From assembly GCF_000803215.1 (NCBI RefSeq), contig NZ_JSXC01000033.1:144826-208825 (forward strand): a stretch of 64,000 bases of DNA. Reading direction: 5' to 3'. Shown piece by piece: positions 28,153 through 37,332 of the stretch (the stretch's first letter is position 1; every line of letters starts with the position of its first letter). Under the pieces are notes generated by a model. It did no database searches and was not told where the DNA came from. It worked only from the letters and a program-made list of their open reading frames with translations. Both the position numbers and the translations under genes were made by a program. Source of the stretch: Pectobacterium fontis. Its GTDB lineage: Bacteria; Pseudomonadota; Gammaproteobacteria; Enterobacterales; Enterobacteriaceae.

Positions 28153-28746
28153 ATGAACAGGCTTTTTGGACGGTGTGGGTTCGCGCTGTTGTTAGGGGTC
28201 ACCTTTGCCAGTGCTGCTGATGTTATTGCACCGTTTGACACGGTGATGCCAGAGCTGATACCCGATACTCGTTGTAATCTGTCAGTAAGCAATCCAGTGG
28301 TTGATTACGGCATTATGTCACGTTGGCAATTGCAAGATCTTGCGAGAGGATCGGTATCTCCCGGTATGCGTTCACTGATGTTTAATGCGGTTTGTCCATA
28401 CACCCGAACGATAAAATTGCTGGTTCAGGGAGAGGGGGGAGAGCGAGGAGATCTACGCTACGGTGAGCACGGTGTTACCCGCTTGCGCCTGATGGATGTT
28501 CAGTTGGATGGTCATGCAGTAGAACTGCGAACGCTGACGTCGACAGGTGAATTAAAAAATGGCGGCAGTCATGCGATGATGTTGACTCCAGGAACGCAAT
28601 TGATACCCGTTCTGGATGGGCGACCTGTCAGAGGTAAGGCCTTGACTGCGCGCCTGGAGATACAACCCATATTGGCAGAATCAGAGGCTCAGGTCAGTAG
28701 TCCTCTACGCAGCGAATCGATGTTGACGTTCTCGTTGATCAATTAG
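28153..28746 (+). CDS. Fimbrial-type subunit, possible tip protein
   Basis: A 197-residue exported protein after the usher gene. It has a Sec signal (CGFALLLGVTFASAAD) and a core TRCNLSVSNPVVDYGIMSR that resembles the DUF1120 or spore-coat-U type subunit start, and a second cysteine (FNAVCPY). It ends in MLTFSLIN. The start at 28153 follows AAGGAT. A last-gene position after the usher often marks a tip adhesin or anchor; here that role is inferred. Confidence 0.72.
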   Translation: MNRLFGRCGFALLLGVTFASAADVIAPFDTVMPELIPDTRCNLSVSNPVVDYGIMSRWQLQDLARGSVSPGMRSLMFNAVCPYTRTIKLLVQGEGGERGDLRYGEHGVTRLRLMDVQLDGHAVELRTLTSTGELKNGGSHAMMLTPGTQLIPVLDGRPVRGKALTARLEIQPILAESEAQVSSPLRSESMLTFSLIN

Positions 28747-28918
28747 TTTTACGGGCATATTTTGTCGTCCCTCGGTCGCTTGTCAGAACAAATAAGAGGC
28801 TGGGGGAGGGGGAGCCAGCACTCATATGGTTTTTTTATATAAAACGAAAAAATAAAGGAATTTATTGCATTGAGAAAAATAAATTGCAACTTTTTTAACT
28901 ATCGCTGGGGTTATTATT

Positions 28919-29839
28919 TTGATCTATAAAAATAAATTAGTAAATGATTGGGTGATTTTTTATACGGTTGTTGAGTGTGGCAGTTTGTCACTGGCCGCGA
29001 CAAAACTGAGTACGAGCGTGTCAACGATCAGTAAATCGATTGCCAAAACAGAGTCATTATTGGGTTGCACATTATTGCGTAGAAATTCTCGTGGAATTGA
29101 AATGACCAATGCAGGGAATTTTACCTATAAAAAAGCGAAATCGATCGTCTCTTCAGTCTATTCTTTACTCTCTGAAATTGGTGATGATACGGGGAGAATT
29201 TGTGGAAAAATTAGATTTTCAGCGCCAAGTGTAATGTGTGAAAATACTGCTAATCAATGGGTTTATGACTATATCATTGAGCACGAAGACGTTTGCATTG
29301 ATTTATTTTCAAGAGAAAGAAGTGATTTATCGGTAAGTTCTCCTGAGTTTGACGATTTAGTGTTAAAAAGTGGATTCATTAATAGCCCAGATCTTGTTCA
29401 TTGTAAATTAACACCGATGCCTCTTGTTATGTGTGCGTCTCCTGATTATTTGAATGAAAATCATAGGGTTGTCAATCCTCGCGATCTTGATGACCATAAT
29501 GTGTTGATGTTAAATCATCCCTCACTAGCGGATTTAACATTCACAAAAGAGGATGAGGGTATTCAACAAGCTATAAAAATTGACGCGAAATTAATTTCAA
29601 ATAATGTTACAGCTATAGTCAACCTTGCTTTAGAAGGGAAAGGTATTTGTGTGGCTTCTCCGTATTGGTATATTCGAAACTATATTGAGTCTGGAGAGCT
29701 AAAGTTGATTCTTCCAGACTGGAAAATACCTACGTTAGAGACTTATCTGGTGTGGAGATATAGAGAATATCAATCCCCTTTGATGATTAGTTTTAGAAAA
29801 TATATACAGCAGAAATGGGAGGAACTTTCATTTGGCTAG
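28919..29839 (+). CDS. LysR-family transcriptional regulator
   Basis: A 306-residue LysR protein. The HTH lies at about residues 18-60 (GSLSLAATKLSTSVSTISKS) and the periplasmic-binding-like effector domain follows. It uses a TTG start and has the same low GC content as the fimbrial genes, so it seems to have come in with the island and may regulate it. The target and effector are unknown. Family members usually regulate a neighbouring gene. Confidence 0.82.
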   Translation: MIYKNKLVNDWVIFYTVVECGSLSLAATKLSTSVSTISKSIAKTESLLGCTLLRRNSRGIEMTNAGNFTYKKAKSIVSSVYSLLSEIGDDTGRICGKIRFSAPSVMCENTANQWVYDYIIEHEDVCIDLFSRERSDLSVSSPEFDDLVLKSGFINSPDLVHCKLTPMPLVMCASPDYLNENHRVVNPRDLDDHNVLMLNHPSLADLTFTKEDEGIQQAIKIDAKLISNNVTAIVNLALEGKGICVASPYWYIRNYIESGELKLILPDWKIPTLETYLVWRYREYQSPLMISFRKYIQQKWEELSFG

Positions 29840-29925
29840 TGTAATCAGTAGTCTGATTAATCAACAATACCCTTTATTCGGGGTTATTTCTAAAAGTAAT
29901 GGGCTTTGTTGGCTTATACGAGACG

Positions 29926-29959
29926 CCCTGACGTATTGAAAAAAACCAGTACGTCAGGG
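29926..29959. other. Long stem-loop between LysR gene and cpxA
   Basis: A perfect 10-bp stem CCCTGACGTA (29926-29935) with TACGTCAGGG (29950-29959) and an A-rich 14-base loop, placed between the convergent LysR and cpxA genes. It may end transcription from one or both sides, but neither strand shows a clean U run after the stem. Confidence 0.5.
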
Positions 29960-29982
29960 TAGTTTTAACATGCCTCGCTGAC

Positions 29983-31353
29983 TTACCGCTGATGCAACGG
30001 CAACCAGATGATTAAGCGCAACCCGCCCAGCGGGCTGTCTTCCGCTTTTACCCAGCCTTTGTGCTGCGTAATGGCGGTTTCCACAATCGCAAGCCCTAAA
30101 CCGCTGCCGCCGGATTCGCGGTCGCGTGCTTCATCCGTACGGTAGAAGGGACGGAAAATCTGTTCGCGATCTTCCGGGCTAACGCCGGGGCCATCGTCAT
30201 CGACTTTGATGGTGATACCCTGATTATCTACCGAGAAGGCGACTTCGATGTGGTTGTGAGAATAACGTAGCGCGTTGCGTACGATATTTTCCAGCGCGCT
30301 GTCGAGCGAAGCTGGGTTGCCAAAGAGCGTCCACGGCCCCGGCGGGTAGGGCACTTCCAGCGTTTTCCCCATCTGCTCGGCTTCAAACGCGGCATCGTCC
30401 AGCACATCGCCCCATAGCTCATCGGCATGCAGGAATTCACGGGTCAGCTCGTTCTTGTGCTGATTGCGTGACAGCACCAGCAGGTCGTTAATCATGCTGT
30501 CAAGCCGCTGCGTTTCCGTTTCGATGCGGTTCAGTTCGTTGCCTTCGCCCTGACGTCGGCGCAGCAGTGCTGTCGCCAGTTGCAAGCGCGTCAGCGGCGT
30601 GCGCAGCTCATGGGAGATATCCGACAGCAGGCGTTGCTGTGCTGTGACCATCCGTTCCAGTGCGCTGACCATCTGGTTAAAACTGACGCCCGTCGCCTGA
30701 AATTCCTGCGGGCCGGATTCCAGTTCCGGGTGCTGGCGTAAGTTGCCTTTGGCGACTTCGTCGGCAGCATGTTTAAGCTTACGTGCAGGTTTTGCCAGAC
30801 TCCAGGCGAGCCAGAGCAGCAGCGGTGAACTGATCAGCATGGTAAAGATCAGCAGCAGTAAAGGACGGTCAAACAGCAGGCTAATGAAATCCGACTGTGG
30901 ACTACTGGCAGGGCGAATCAGGTAAAGCTGATAGTTGTCATCGCCATCGCGGATCGCAAAGGGACCGAGCAGCTCAATGCGGCCGTAATTTTTCTTTTGC
31001 GGGTGATCGGCGTTATCCGACAATCCGATAAAATTACGCACGATCGGGGTTTCATGTTTCTCTGCGCCCAAAATGCGACCTTCGCTGGTGACCAGAAACA
31101 GACGTTGCCCCGGCGGAGCCCATTTCTCCAACACCCAGAACAGCCGTAGCCACCAGCGCAGATCGTTGGCAGGCGTGTTGGCAAGGTCGACTTCAATGTG
31201 TTGTTCCAACATGATGCCCTGCCGCTGCTCGTTTTCCAGCAAGGCAGTAAGCTGGCGCGAATCCAGCTTGGGCACCATTAGAACCAGCATGAGCACCAGC
31301 GCCAGCGTTAGCCAAAAAATGGCAAAGATACGAGCGGTCAAACTATTGATCAT
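29983..31353 (-). CDS. cpxA: Cpx envelope-stress sensor histidine kinase
   Basis: A 456-residue inner-membrane kinase and phosphatase. TM1 is near residues 8-28, the periplasmic sensor domain follows to about 163, TM2 near 164-185, then HAMP, the phospho-acceptor helix with H248 in SDISHELRTPLTRLQL, and the ATPase domain with N, G1 (DDGPGV) and G2 (GGSGLGLAI) boxes. It phosphorylates CpxR on envelope misfolding and is held off by CpxP. The start overlaps the cpxR stop. The number of the key histidine agrees with E. coli. Confidence 0.97.
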   Translation of the reverse strand: MINSLTARIFAIFWLTLALVLMLVLMVPKLDSRQLTALLENEQRQGIMLEQHIEVDLANTPANDLRWWLRLFWVLEKWAPPGQRLFLVTSEGRILGAEKHETPIVRNFIGLSDNADHPQKKNYGRIELLGPFAIRDGDDNYQLYLIRPASSPQSDFISLLFDRPLLLLIFTMLISSPLLLWLAWSLAKPARKLKHAADEVAKGNLRQHPELESGPQEFQATGVSFNQMVSALERMVTAQQRLLSDISHELRTPLTRLQLATALLRRRQGEGNELNRIETETQRLDSMINDLLVLSRNQHKNELTREFLHADELWGDVLDDAAFEAEQMGKTLEVPYPPGPWTLFGNPASLDSALENIVRNALRYSHNHIEVAFSVDNQGITIKVDDDGPGVSPEDREQIFRPFYRTDEARDRESGGSGLGLAIVETAITQHKGWVKAEDSPLGGLRLIIWLPLHQR

Positions 31354-32048
31354 GCAGCCGATACCATCAAATAGCCGCGTCCACGCAGTGTTTTAAACCA
31401 GGGCAAACCGTCTTTGCGCTCTGGCAATTTACGCCGCAGGTTTGAGATATGCATATCGATCGCACGGTCAAATGGTGTCAGCCGTTTTCCCAGCACTTCC
31501 TGACTTAAATGCTCGCGGGACACCACCTGTCCCAGCCGCTGTGCCAGCAGATAGAGCAGTGTGAACTCGGTGCCTGTCAGATCCAGTACGATATTGTCAA
31601 AGCTGGCTTCCTGTCGGCCAGGGCTGAGGCGCAGGCCATCCACTTCCAACGTTGGGGCGCTGTTATCACCCGTCTGCTGTTGATCGGTCCAATGAGAACG
31701 GCGGAGGATCGCACGAATCCGCGCGACCAGTTCCCTGTCGTTAAAAGGCTTGGGCAGATAATCATCGGCCCCCAGTTCCAGACCCAGAACGCGATCCAAT
31801 TCGCTGCCGCGGGCGGTCAGCATAATGACCGGTGTTTGGTGCTGCTGTCGTAGTTCTTTTAAGGTATCGATGCCGTTTTTCTTCGGCATCATTACGTCCA
31901 GTAATAACAGATCAATCGTGTTATCTAATAGCTGTAACGCTTGCTCGCCATCGTAGGCGACAACGACGTTAAACCCTTCCATTTCGAGCAACTCTTTCAA
32001 TAAAGCCGTCAGCTCTCTATCGTCATCAACCAGCAGAATTTTATTCAT
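31350..32048 (-). CDS. cpxR: Cpx response regulator
   Basis: A 232-residue OmpR-type regulator with the acidic pocket (DDD at 8-10), phosphoryl acceptor D51 in LLLLDVMMPKKNG, and a C-terminal winged-helix DNA-binding domain. Phosphorylated CpxR turns on envelope-repair genes, cpxP among them. The start at 32048 (MNKILLVDDD) gives the E. coli length; the upstream frame extension is not needed. The gene is divergent from cpxP and shares a CpxR box with it. Confidence 0.97.
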   Translation of the reverse strand: MNKILLVDDDRELTALLKELLEMEGFNVVVAYDGEQALQLLDNTIDLLLLDVMMPKKNGIDTLKELRQQHQTPVIMLTARGSELDRVLGLELGADDYLPKPFNDRELVARIRAILRRSHWTDQQQTGDNSAPTLEVDGLRLSPGRQEASFDNIVLDLTGTEFTLLYLLAQRLGQVVSREHLSQEVLGKRLTPFDRAIDMHISNLRRKLPERKDGLPWFKTLRGRGYLMVSAA

Positions 32049-32102
32049 GTTTTCTCTACCTCCAAGGGCAAAATACGACATAGATTAGCGCTATTCCATG
32101 AC

Positions 32103-32117
32103 TTTACATAGTTTTAC
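32103..32117. promoter_or_regulatory. CpxR binding box between cpxR and cpxP
   Basis: On the minus strand GTAAA-ACTAT-GTAAA, a perfect match to the known consensus GTAAA-N5-GTAAA. It is placed about 55 bases from the cpxR start and 84 bases from the cpxP start, so it can serve autoregulation of cpxRA and induction of cpxP. Confidence 0.88.
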
Positions 32118-32200
32118 ACCCTCTGACGCATGTTTGCAGCAAGGTGCGTAGACTCATGTTCATTGATTCACAACGTACGTACCGCTCTGGAGAGTTATTG

Positions 32201-32710
32201 ATGCAACCGTTCGCAACCTTATCTCTTGCTTCACTGCTGATGTTAGGCTCGTTTACCGCCTTTGCAGCAGGAAATGGAGATGCCCCTGTGGGCGGCTGGC
32301 ATATTGATGATTCCGCCACGAAAGGCGCACCCGGTCAGCAAGGTATGTTCGATGGTGTGAGGCTGACGGAACAACAGCGCCAGCAGATGCGTGATTTGAT
32401 GCACCAGAGTCGTCAGGACAAGCCGGCGTTTAACACCGAAGATGTTAAAGCCATGCACAAGCTGGTGACGGCGGAAACGTTTAACGAAGCGGCAGTGCGG
32501 TCGCAGATAACCCGAATGATGGGTGTGCAGATTGAGCGCCAGATCCAGATGGCTCGCGTGCGCAACCAAATGTATAACCTGCTGACGCCAGCGCAGAAAG
32601 ACATATTAGAGCTAAAGCATGAGCAAAGAATGAAAGAGATGCAGCAACAGATATCGATGTTTAACCAGATGGCCGCGCCACCACCAGGTACGACAAGTCA
32701 TCCCGAGTAG
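32201..32710 (+). CDS. cpxP: Periplasmic Cpx adaptor/inhibitor protein
   Basis: A 169-residue periplasmic protein that binds the CpxA sensor domain and hands misfolded proteins to DegP. It has a Sec signal (TLSLASLLMLGSFTAFA) and two LTxxQ-type motifs, LTEQQRQQM and LTPAQKDILEL, as in the Spy/CpxP fold. GGAGAG at 32189-32194 sets the start at 32201. Its message carries a CpxQ-like sRNA in the 3' region. Confidence 0.94.
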   Translation: MQPFATLSLASLLMLGSFTAFAAGNGDAPVGGWHIDDSATKGAPGQQGMFDGVRLTEQQRQQMRDLMHQSRQDKPAFNTEDVKAMHKLVTAETFNEAAVRSQITRMMGVQIERQIQMARVRNQMYNLLTPAQKDILELKHEQRMKEMQQQISMFNQMAAPPPGTTSHPE

Positions 32711-32778
32711 TAGTGCGAGTGTAGTAAGTAGTCTGTAGTGAATGTAGTGCAGTCCGAGTAGTAAATGTGTAGTAGGTA
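32706..32778 (+). repeat. TAGT-rich imperfect repeat in the cpxP 3' UTR
   Basis: About nine TAGT or GTAGT units in 70 bases directly after the cpxP stop (tag at 32708), between the coding region and the CpxQ-like element. The units are irregularly spaced. They supply stop codons in several frames. No known protein-binding site is recognised. Confidence 0.6.
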
Positions 32779-32788
32779 CACACCCTGT

Positions 32789-32847
32789 TTTTCCTTGCCA
32801 TAGACACCATCCCTGTCTTTTTGCCCTCCATGATGGAGGGCTTTTTT
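32789..32847 (+). ncRNA. cpxQ: CpxQ-like small RNA from the cpxP 3' end
   Basis: The segment TTCCTTGCCATAGACACCAT followed by CCCTGTCTT matches the conserved seed region of the enterobacterial sRNA CpxQ as I recall it, and ends in a strong terminator (GCCCTCC-ATGAT-GGAGGGC, then seven T). In E. coli CpxQ is cut by RNase E from the cpxP mRNA, binds Hfq and represses envelope-protein mRNAs under Cpx stress. Position, length near 59 nt and terminator agree. The 5' end is approximate. Confidence 0.82.
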
Positions 32848-32874
32848 TATGGATTTTTCAGGCATATTACGTGC

Positions 32875-32936
32875 TTTGACTTCATGATTTGACTTCATAT
32901 TAGCGGTGTTTATACTGACTTCAGTAAATGACATCA
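32875..32936 (+). promoter_or_regulatory. hicAB promoter with 13-bp-phased operator repeats
   Basis: TTGACT (32889-32894) and TATACT (32911-32916) with a 16-base spacer form a good promoter. The octamer TGACTTCA occurs at 32877, 32890 and 32916, and TGACATCA at 32929: all in one 13-base register, with the register at 32903 empty. The repeats cover the -35, -10 and leader, so they are likely HicB or HicAB binding sites. Confidence 0.62.
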
Positions 32937-32947
32937 TGGAATCGGTA

Positions 32948-33223
32948 ATGCAGGGAAAAATAGCCAGCCTACGAAAGAAGCAGCGGGAAACGCTGAGCCA
33001 AATTTTCAAAACACCCGTACTTTCAGGTGTCAAATGGTCGAATATTGAGTCACTTGTTACTGCGTTAGGTGGTGAAATTAAGGAAGGTAGCGGGTCACGA
33101 GTGCAATTTTTATTGAACGGGAGTATCGCCCGATTTCATCGTCCTCACCCGTCACCGGATACTGATAAAGGTGCACTGGTTAGCCTGCGTGAATGGCTAG
33201 AAAGTATAGGAGTAAAACCATGA
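32948..33223 (+). CDS. hicA: HicA-family mRNA interferase toxin
   Basis: A 91-residue toxin with the double-stranded-RNA-binding-like HicA fold: WSNIESLVTALGGEIKEGSGSRVQF and IARFHRPHP (shown in short as GSGSRVQF). The catalytic His of classic HicA (GSHH context) is replaced by Arg here, while histidines appear in FHRPHP; this is typical of the longer HicA subgroup. GGAA at 32938-32941 favours the ATG at 32948; an ATG at 32936 is in frame. Its end overlaps hicB by ATGA. Confidence 0.84.
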   Translation: MQGKIASLRKKQRETLSQIFKTPVLSGVKWSNIESLVTALGGEIKEGSGSRVQFLLNGSIARFHRPHPSPDTDKGALVSLREWLESIGVKP

Positions 33224-33582
33224 CGAAAGCACTCAACACACCAAATACGATGGTGGTTTCTGGACAACCAGCCATTATCAGCTACGTACCGGAAATTGGT
33301 ATGTTTCGTGGTAAGTTTATTGGTTTATCTGGCTACTGTGATTTTGTCGCCGACAGTATTAATGGCTTGAGAAGCGAGGGTGAAATTTCGCTACGCGAAT
33401 ATCTGGAAGACTGTCAGGAAAATGGCATCGAACCTTACGAGCGTGAAGAGAAGGTGAAAACATTCACCCTCCGTTATCCTGAATCATTCGGGGAACGACT
33501 GACCATTGCGGCCGCTGAACGTCAAATTTCAGTGAATACGTTTATTGTTGAAACGCTTAGCGAACGTATGAAACAGGATTAA
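33220..33582 (+). CDS. hicB: HicB-family antitoxin
   Basis: A 120-residue antitoxin. The N-terminal degenerate RNase-H-like HicB domain (ISYVPEIGMFRGKFIGLSGY) should bind and block HicA; the C-terminal part (LTIAAAERQISVNTFIVETL) looks like a ribbon-helix-helix DNA-binding segment for autoregulation. The start codon overlaps the hicA stop, so translation is coupled. Ribosome site AGGAG near 33208-33212. Confidence 0.86.
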   Translation: MTKALNTPNTMVVSGQPAIISYVPEIGMFRGKFIGLSGYCDFVADSINGLRSEGEISLREYLEDCQENGIEPYEREEKVKTFTLRYPESFGERLTIAAAERQISVNTFIVETLSERMKQD

Positions 33583-33952
33583 CGATCTCCTGCTCTAGTG
33601 GTTTTATTGCATAAAAACAACAGTGAAAACGTGTATTGCACCGCAACATCTCTTGATACAGCCACTCTTTATCAATAGAAACCGGATACAAAGTAGAGCA
33701 AGAAAGGCACGAAAAAAGACAGCGTAAGGGCGTGGTAACGCGTAGAATATGAGCACCAAAAATGATGCTCATGAATGTTCCCTTACCTGTCTTCAGGCTG
33801 GCTGACATCTTCATAAAAGCACGCGGAAACACCCTTGGCCGCTCGCCGATTACACGGCGATGTCATACTTTCCCTGTACCATGACTTCATCGCGTTAGCC
33901 TCTGCTACGACAGGGGGCGCATTCTTTTATTTTAACTTTTGATATCAATACC
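33583..33952. other. Intergenic region between hicB and sotB
   Basis: About 370 bases. A minus-strand frame covers 33557-33832 but overlaps the end of hicB and has no ribosome site or recognisable domain. A short inverted repeat (GAGCA/TGCTC near 33751-33773) is present. I see no other feature. Confidence 0.5.
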
Positions 33953-35140
33953 ATGACCCGTTCTCCCCGTTCGACCGCCTGGTTACGTGTCGTTAGCCTT
34001 TCTCTGGCGGCATTTATTTTTAACACCGCTGAATTTGCCCCCGTCGCGTTGCTGTCAGACATCGCCGCCAGCTTTGCCATGAGCGCCGCGCAGGTTGGGC
34101 TGATCATCACGATTTATGCCTGGGTGGTGGGGCTGATGTCGCTGCCCTGCATGCTGCTCTCCAGCGATATGGAACGCCGCAGTTTGCTGATCAAAATCTT
34201 TATTCTGTTTGCCGTCAGCAATGTGTTGTCCGGTCTGGCCTGGAATTATTGGGTATTGGTCATTGCCCGTATCGGTGTAGCACTGGCTCACGCGGTGTTT
34301 TGGTCAATTACGGCGTCGCTGGTGGTGCGTCTGGCCCCTGCGGATAAAAAAGCACAGGCGTTGAGCCTGTTGGCGACCGGCACGGCACTGGCGCTCGTGC
34401 TGGGGTTACCGCTGGGGCGTGTGGTCGGGCAGTATCTGGGCTGGCGCGTAACGTTTGCCCTCATCGGTCTGATCGCCACGGCGATCATGTTGGGCATGAT
34501 GAGGCTGTTGCCTGTATTACCGAGCAGTAATTCCGGTTCATTAAAGAGCTTGCCTTTGCTGATTAAGCGTCCGGCGTTGCTGTGCGTGTACGGCCTGACG
34601 GTGATGATCGTAACGGCGCACTTTACCGCCTACAGTTATATTGAGCCGTTTATCCAGAAAGTGGCGTTGTTGAGTGAAAACTTCACCACCATCCTGCTGC
34701 TGATTTTTGGCGGCGCAGGCATCATTGGCAGCATGCTGTTTAGCCGCTACAGCAACCGATATCCGGCGGGATTCCTGATTGCGTCGTTCGCATTGTTGGC
34801 GGTGTGTTTACTGTTATTACTGCCTTTGTCATTCAGTGGCTGGAGCTTATCGACGCTCTGTCTCGTCTGGGGGATCGCGATTATGGCGCTGAGTTTGGGT
34901 ATGCAAGTCAAGGTATTGACGCTGGCATCGGATGCCACTGACGTAGCGATGGCGCTCTACTCGGGGATTTATAACATTGGGATTGGCGGCGGGGCGCTGC
35001 TGGGCAATCAGGTGATTATCCATTTGGGGCTGCCCGATATCGGTTTTATTGGCGCGGCGGTGGCGATGCTCGCAACGCTATGCTGTATTTTTACGTTCGT
35101 TCGCTATTCCCGTGTGTTAAAAACGTCATTAACGAGCTAA
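33953..35140 (+). CDS. sotB: Sugar efflux transporter (SotB/YdeA type MFS)
   Basis: A 395-residue major-facilitator exporter with 12 TM helices. It matches the E. coli SotB pattern: [65 protein letters not shown] and [18 protein letters not shown]. SotB exports arabinose and similar sugars or IPTG and helps avoid sugar-phosphate stress. Here it lies between hicAB and fieF, which is not its E. coli place, so it belongs to the inserted material. No regulator adjoins. Confidence 0.9.
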   Translation: MTRSPRSTAWLRVVSLSLAAFIFNTAEFAPVALLSDIAASFAMSAAQVGLIITIYAWVVGLMSLPCMLLSSDMERRSLLIKIFILFAVSNVLSGLAWNYWVLVIARIGVALAHAVFWSITASLVVRLAPADKKAQALSLLATGTALALVLGLPLGRVVGQYLGWRVTFALIGLIATAIMLGMMRLLPVLPSSNSGSLKSLPLLIKRPALLCVYGLTVMIVTAHFTAYSYIEPFIQKVALLSENFTTILLLIFGGAGIIGSMLFSRYSNRYPAGFLIASFALLAVCLLLLLPLSFSGWSLSTLCLVWGIAIMALSLGMQVKVLTLASDATDVAMALYSGIYNIGIGGGALLGNQVIIHLGLPDIGFIGAAVAMLATLCCIFTFVRYSRVLKTSLTS

Positions 35141-35170
35141 ATGCGGGTCACGACATTACGTGAGGGGATG

Positions 35171-36073
35171 ATGAATCCACACTATGCGCGTCTGGTGACG
35201 CTGGCAGCCGTGAGCGCCACCGCTGTGGCGCTGGTACTGTTCATAATGAAAGTGTTTGCCTGGTGGCATACTGGCTCGGTGAGCCTGCTGGCGTCGCTGG
35301 TTGATTCACTGGTGGATATCGCCGCGTCACTGGTGAACCTGCTGGTTGTGCGTTATTCGTTACAGCCGGCAGACACGGAGCATGCGTTCGGCCACGGTAA
35401 GGCGGAATCGCTGGCCGCGTTGGCACAAAGCATGTTTATTTCCGGTTCGGCGCTGTTCCTGATCCTGACGGGCTTGCAACACTCGCTGGAACCACAGACG
35501 CTGCATGCGCCGGAAGTGGGCATGTGGGTGACGCTTATTGCGCTATTGGCCACGCTGCTGTTGGTATCGTTCCAGCGCTGGGTGGTGAAGCGTACGCACA
35601 GCCAGGCGGTGCGTGCGGATATGCTGCATTATCAGTCCGACTTGTTGATGAACGGCGCGATTCTGGTGGCGCTGGCGCTCAGTTGGAAAGGCATTGCGCG
35701 TGCCGACGCCCTGTTTGCATTAGGTATCGGTGGTTATATTTTATATAGCGCGTTACGTATGGGATATGACGCCATACAATCGTTACTGGATCGTGCGTTG
35801 TCGGACGAAGAGCATCGTGCCATCGCTGATATTATTGTGAACTGGCCGGGTATTCGCGGCGCTCATGCATTGCGCACGCGCCGCTCCGGGCCGACGCGAT
35901 TTATTCAACTGCATCTGGAAATGGATGACGCACTGCCGCTGGTTGAGGCCCATCACATTGCAGACGAGCTGGAGCAGGCATTACTAAAACAGTTTCCGGG
36001 GGCTGATATTATTATCCATCAGGATCCGGTTTCCGCTGTGCCGGAAAATCAGCGTGGCAGGTTGGCGATGTAG
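35171..36073 (+). CDS. fieF: Cation-efflux pump (Fe/Zn), CDF family
   Basis: A 300-residue inner-membrane Zn2+/Fe2+:H+ antiporter working as a dimer. The transport site residues D45 and D49 (LVDSLVD) and H153 and D157 (HYQSD) are all present, and the cytoplasmic C-terminal domain carries the metal-binding histidines in [19 protein letters not shown]. The start at 35171 has GAGGGG just before it and gives the E. coli length. It stands before pfkA as in E. coli. Confidence 0.96.
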   Translation: MNPHYARLVTLAAVSATAVALVLFIMKVFAWWHTGSVSLLASLVDSLVDIAASLVNLLVVRYSLQPADTEHAFGHGKAESLAALAQSMFISGSALFLILTGLQHSLEPQTLHAPEVGMWVTLIALLATLLLVSFQRWVVKRTHSQAVRADMLHYQSDLLMNGAILVALALSWKGIARADALFALGIGGYILYSALRMGYDAIQSLLDRALSDEEHRAIADIIVNWPGIRGAHALRTRRSGPTRFIQLHLEMDDALPLVEAHHIADELEQALLKQFPGADIIIHQDPVSAVPENQRGRLAM

Positions 36074-36144
36074 TCGATCATGCTTCCGCATTTTATGTTA
36101 AAAACGTGATAGGCCATGAAAATTTATGCACAATATAGCCTGAC

Positions 36145-36178
36145 CTGAATCAATTCAGCTTCGGGTGTTTGTTATAAT
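36145..36178 (+). promoter_or_regulatory. pfkA promoter with Cra-like operator
   Basis: A perfect TATAAT -10 box lies at 36173-36178. CTGAATCAATTCAG (36145-36158) is a palindromic match to the Cra (FruR) consensus TGAAWCGWTTCA and overlaps the -35 area. Cra represses pfkA in E. coli, so the same control is likely here. Confidence 0.75.
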
Positions 36179-36279
36179 ATGCTAATAAAAGCATAAGGCG
36201 TTGCTGCCAGTGTTACGGTGGCGGTGAATTTACGATAGAAGAATCCTGCAAAATTACATCTACAAGTCCAGAGGTTGTC

Positions 36280-37242
36280 ATGATTAGAAGAATCGGAGTG
36301 TTGACGAGCGGTGGCGATGCGCCAGGTATGAATGCGGCAATTCGTGGTGTGGTTCGTGCTGCACTCACGGAAGGGCTGGAAGTTTACGGCATTTATGATG
36401 GCTATCAGGGCTTGTACGAAGATCGCATGGAGCAGTTGGATCGCTACAGCGTATCGGATGTGATTAACCGCGGCGGTACGTTTCTGGGTTCCGCTCGTTT
36501 CCCGCAGTTCCGTGACGAAGCGGTACGGCAGGTCTGCGTAGAAAACATGAAAAGACGCGGTCTGGATGCGCTGGTGGTTATCGGCGGTGACGGTTCCTAT
36601 ATGGGTGCCAAGCGTCTGACCGAAATGGGTTTCCCTTGTATTGGCTTGCCGGGCACCATCGATAATGATGTGGCGGGTACGGACTACACGATTGGTTACT
36701 TTACCGCGCTGGAAACCGTGCTGGAAGCGATTGACCGCCTGCGCGATACCTCCTCTTCTCACCAGCGTATTTCCATTGTTGAAGTGATGGGACGCCACTG
36801 CGGTGATCTGACGCTGGCGGCAGCGATTGCTGGCGGCTGTGAATTCATCGTGCTGCCGGAAGTGCCGTTCAGCCCGGAAGATCTGGTTAGCGAAATCAAA
36901 GCGGGTATCGAGAAGGGTAAGAAGCACGCGATCGTAGCAATCACCGAACTGGTGTGCGACGTTGATGAGCTGGCGAAATACATCGAAAAAGAAACGGGGC
37001 GCGAAACTCGTGCGACCGTCCTCGGCCACATTCAGCGCGGCGGTTGTCCGGTGGCGTATGACCGTATTTTGGCTTCGCGCATGGGTGCCTATTCTATCGA
37101 ACTGCTCCAGCAGGGCTACGGCGGTCGCTGTGTCGGTATCCAGAATGAGAAAATGGTGCACCACGACATCGTTGATGCCATTGAGAACATGAAGCGTCCT
37201 TTCAAAGGCGACTGGCTGGATACAGCGAAAAAACTGTTCTAA
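36280..37242 (+). CDS. pfkA: 6-phosphofructokinase I
   Basis: A 320-residue glycolytic enzyme phosphorylating fructose-6-phosphate with ATP, acting as an allosteric tetramer. The ATP-binding [15 protein letters not shown] is at residues 9-23, GGDGSYMGA near 102-110 and the catalytic aspartate in PGTIDND near 128. Length equals the E. coli enzyme. A 330-codon frame on the opposite strand is only a shadow of this gene. Confidence 0.98.
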   Translation: MIRRIGVLTSGGDAPGMNAAIRGVVRAALTEGLEVYGIYDGYQGLYEDRMEQLDRYSVSDVINRGGTFLGSARFPQFRDEAVRQVCVENMKRRGLDALVVIGGDGSYMGAKRLTEMGFPCIGLPGTIDNDVAGTDYTIGYFTALETVLEAIDRLRDTSSSHQRISIVEVMGRHCGDLTLAAAIAGGCEFIVLPEVPFSPEDLVSEIKAGIEKGKKHAIVAITELVCDVDELAKYIEKETGRETRATVLGHIQRGGCPVAYDRILASRMGAYSIELLQQGYGGRCVGIQNEKMVHHDIVDAIENMKRPFKGDWLDTAKKLF

Positions 37243-37332
37243 CCTCGAAAGTTGATGTTCTCGCTATGCGGTGGCGACACAAATCTTGCTGGTTTTGCTG
37301 TTATCTGGCGTAAAAAATTATGCTGAGGAGAT

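Noticed and set aside
32706..32778. TAGT units as part of an extended CpxP reading frame
   Set aside because: The units contain stop codons in frame at once after the cpxP stop, and the coding region already has family length.
33557..33832. Minus-strand frame of 91 codons between hicB and sotB
   Set aside because: It overlaps the end of hicB, lacks a ribosome site, and has a cysteine-rich composition with no recognisable domain.
36172..37164. Open frame of 330 codons on the minus strand over pfkA
   Set aside because: It is antisense to a certain glycolytic gene, rich in His, Arg and Gln as expected for a shadow frame, and has no domain or ribosome site.
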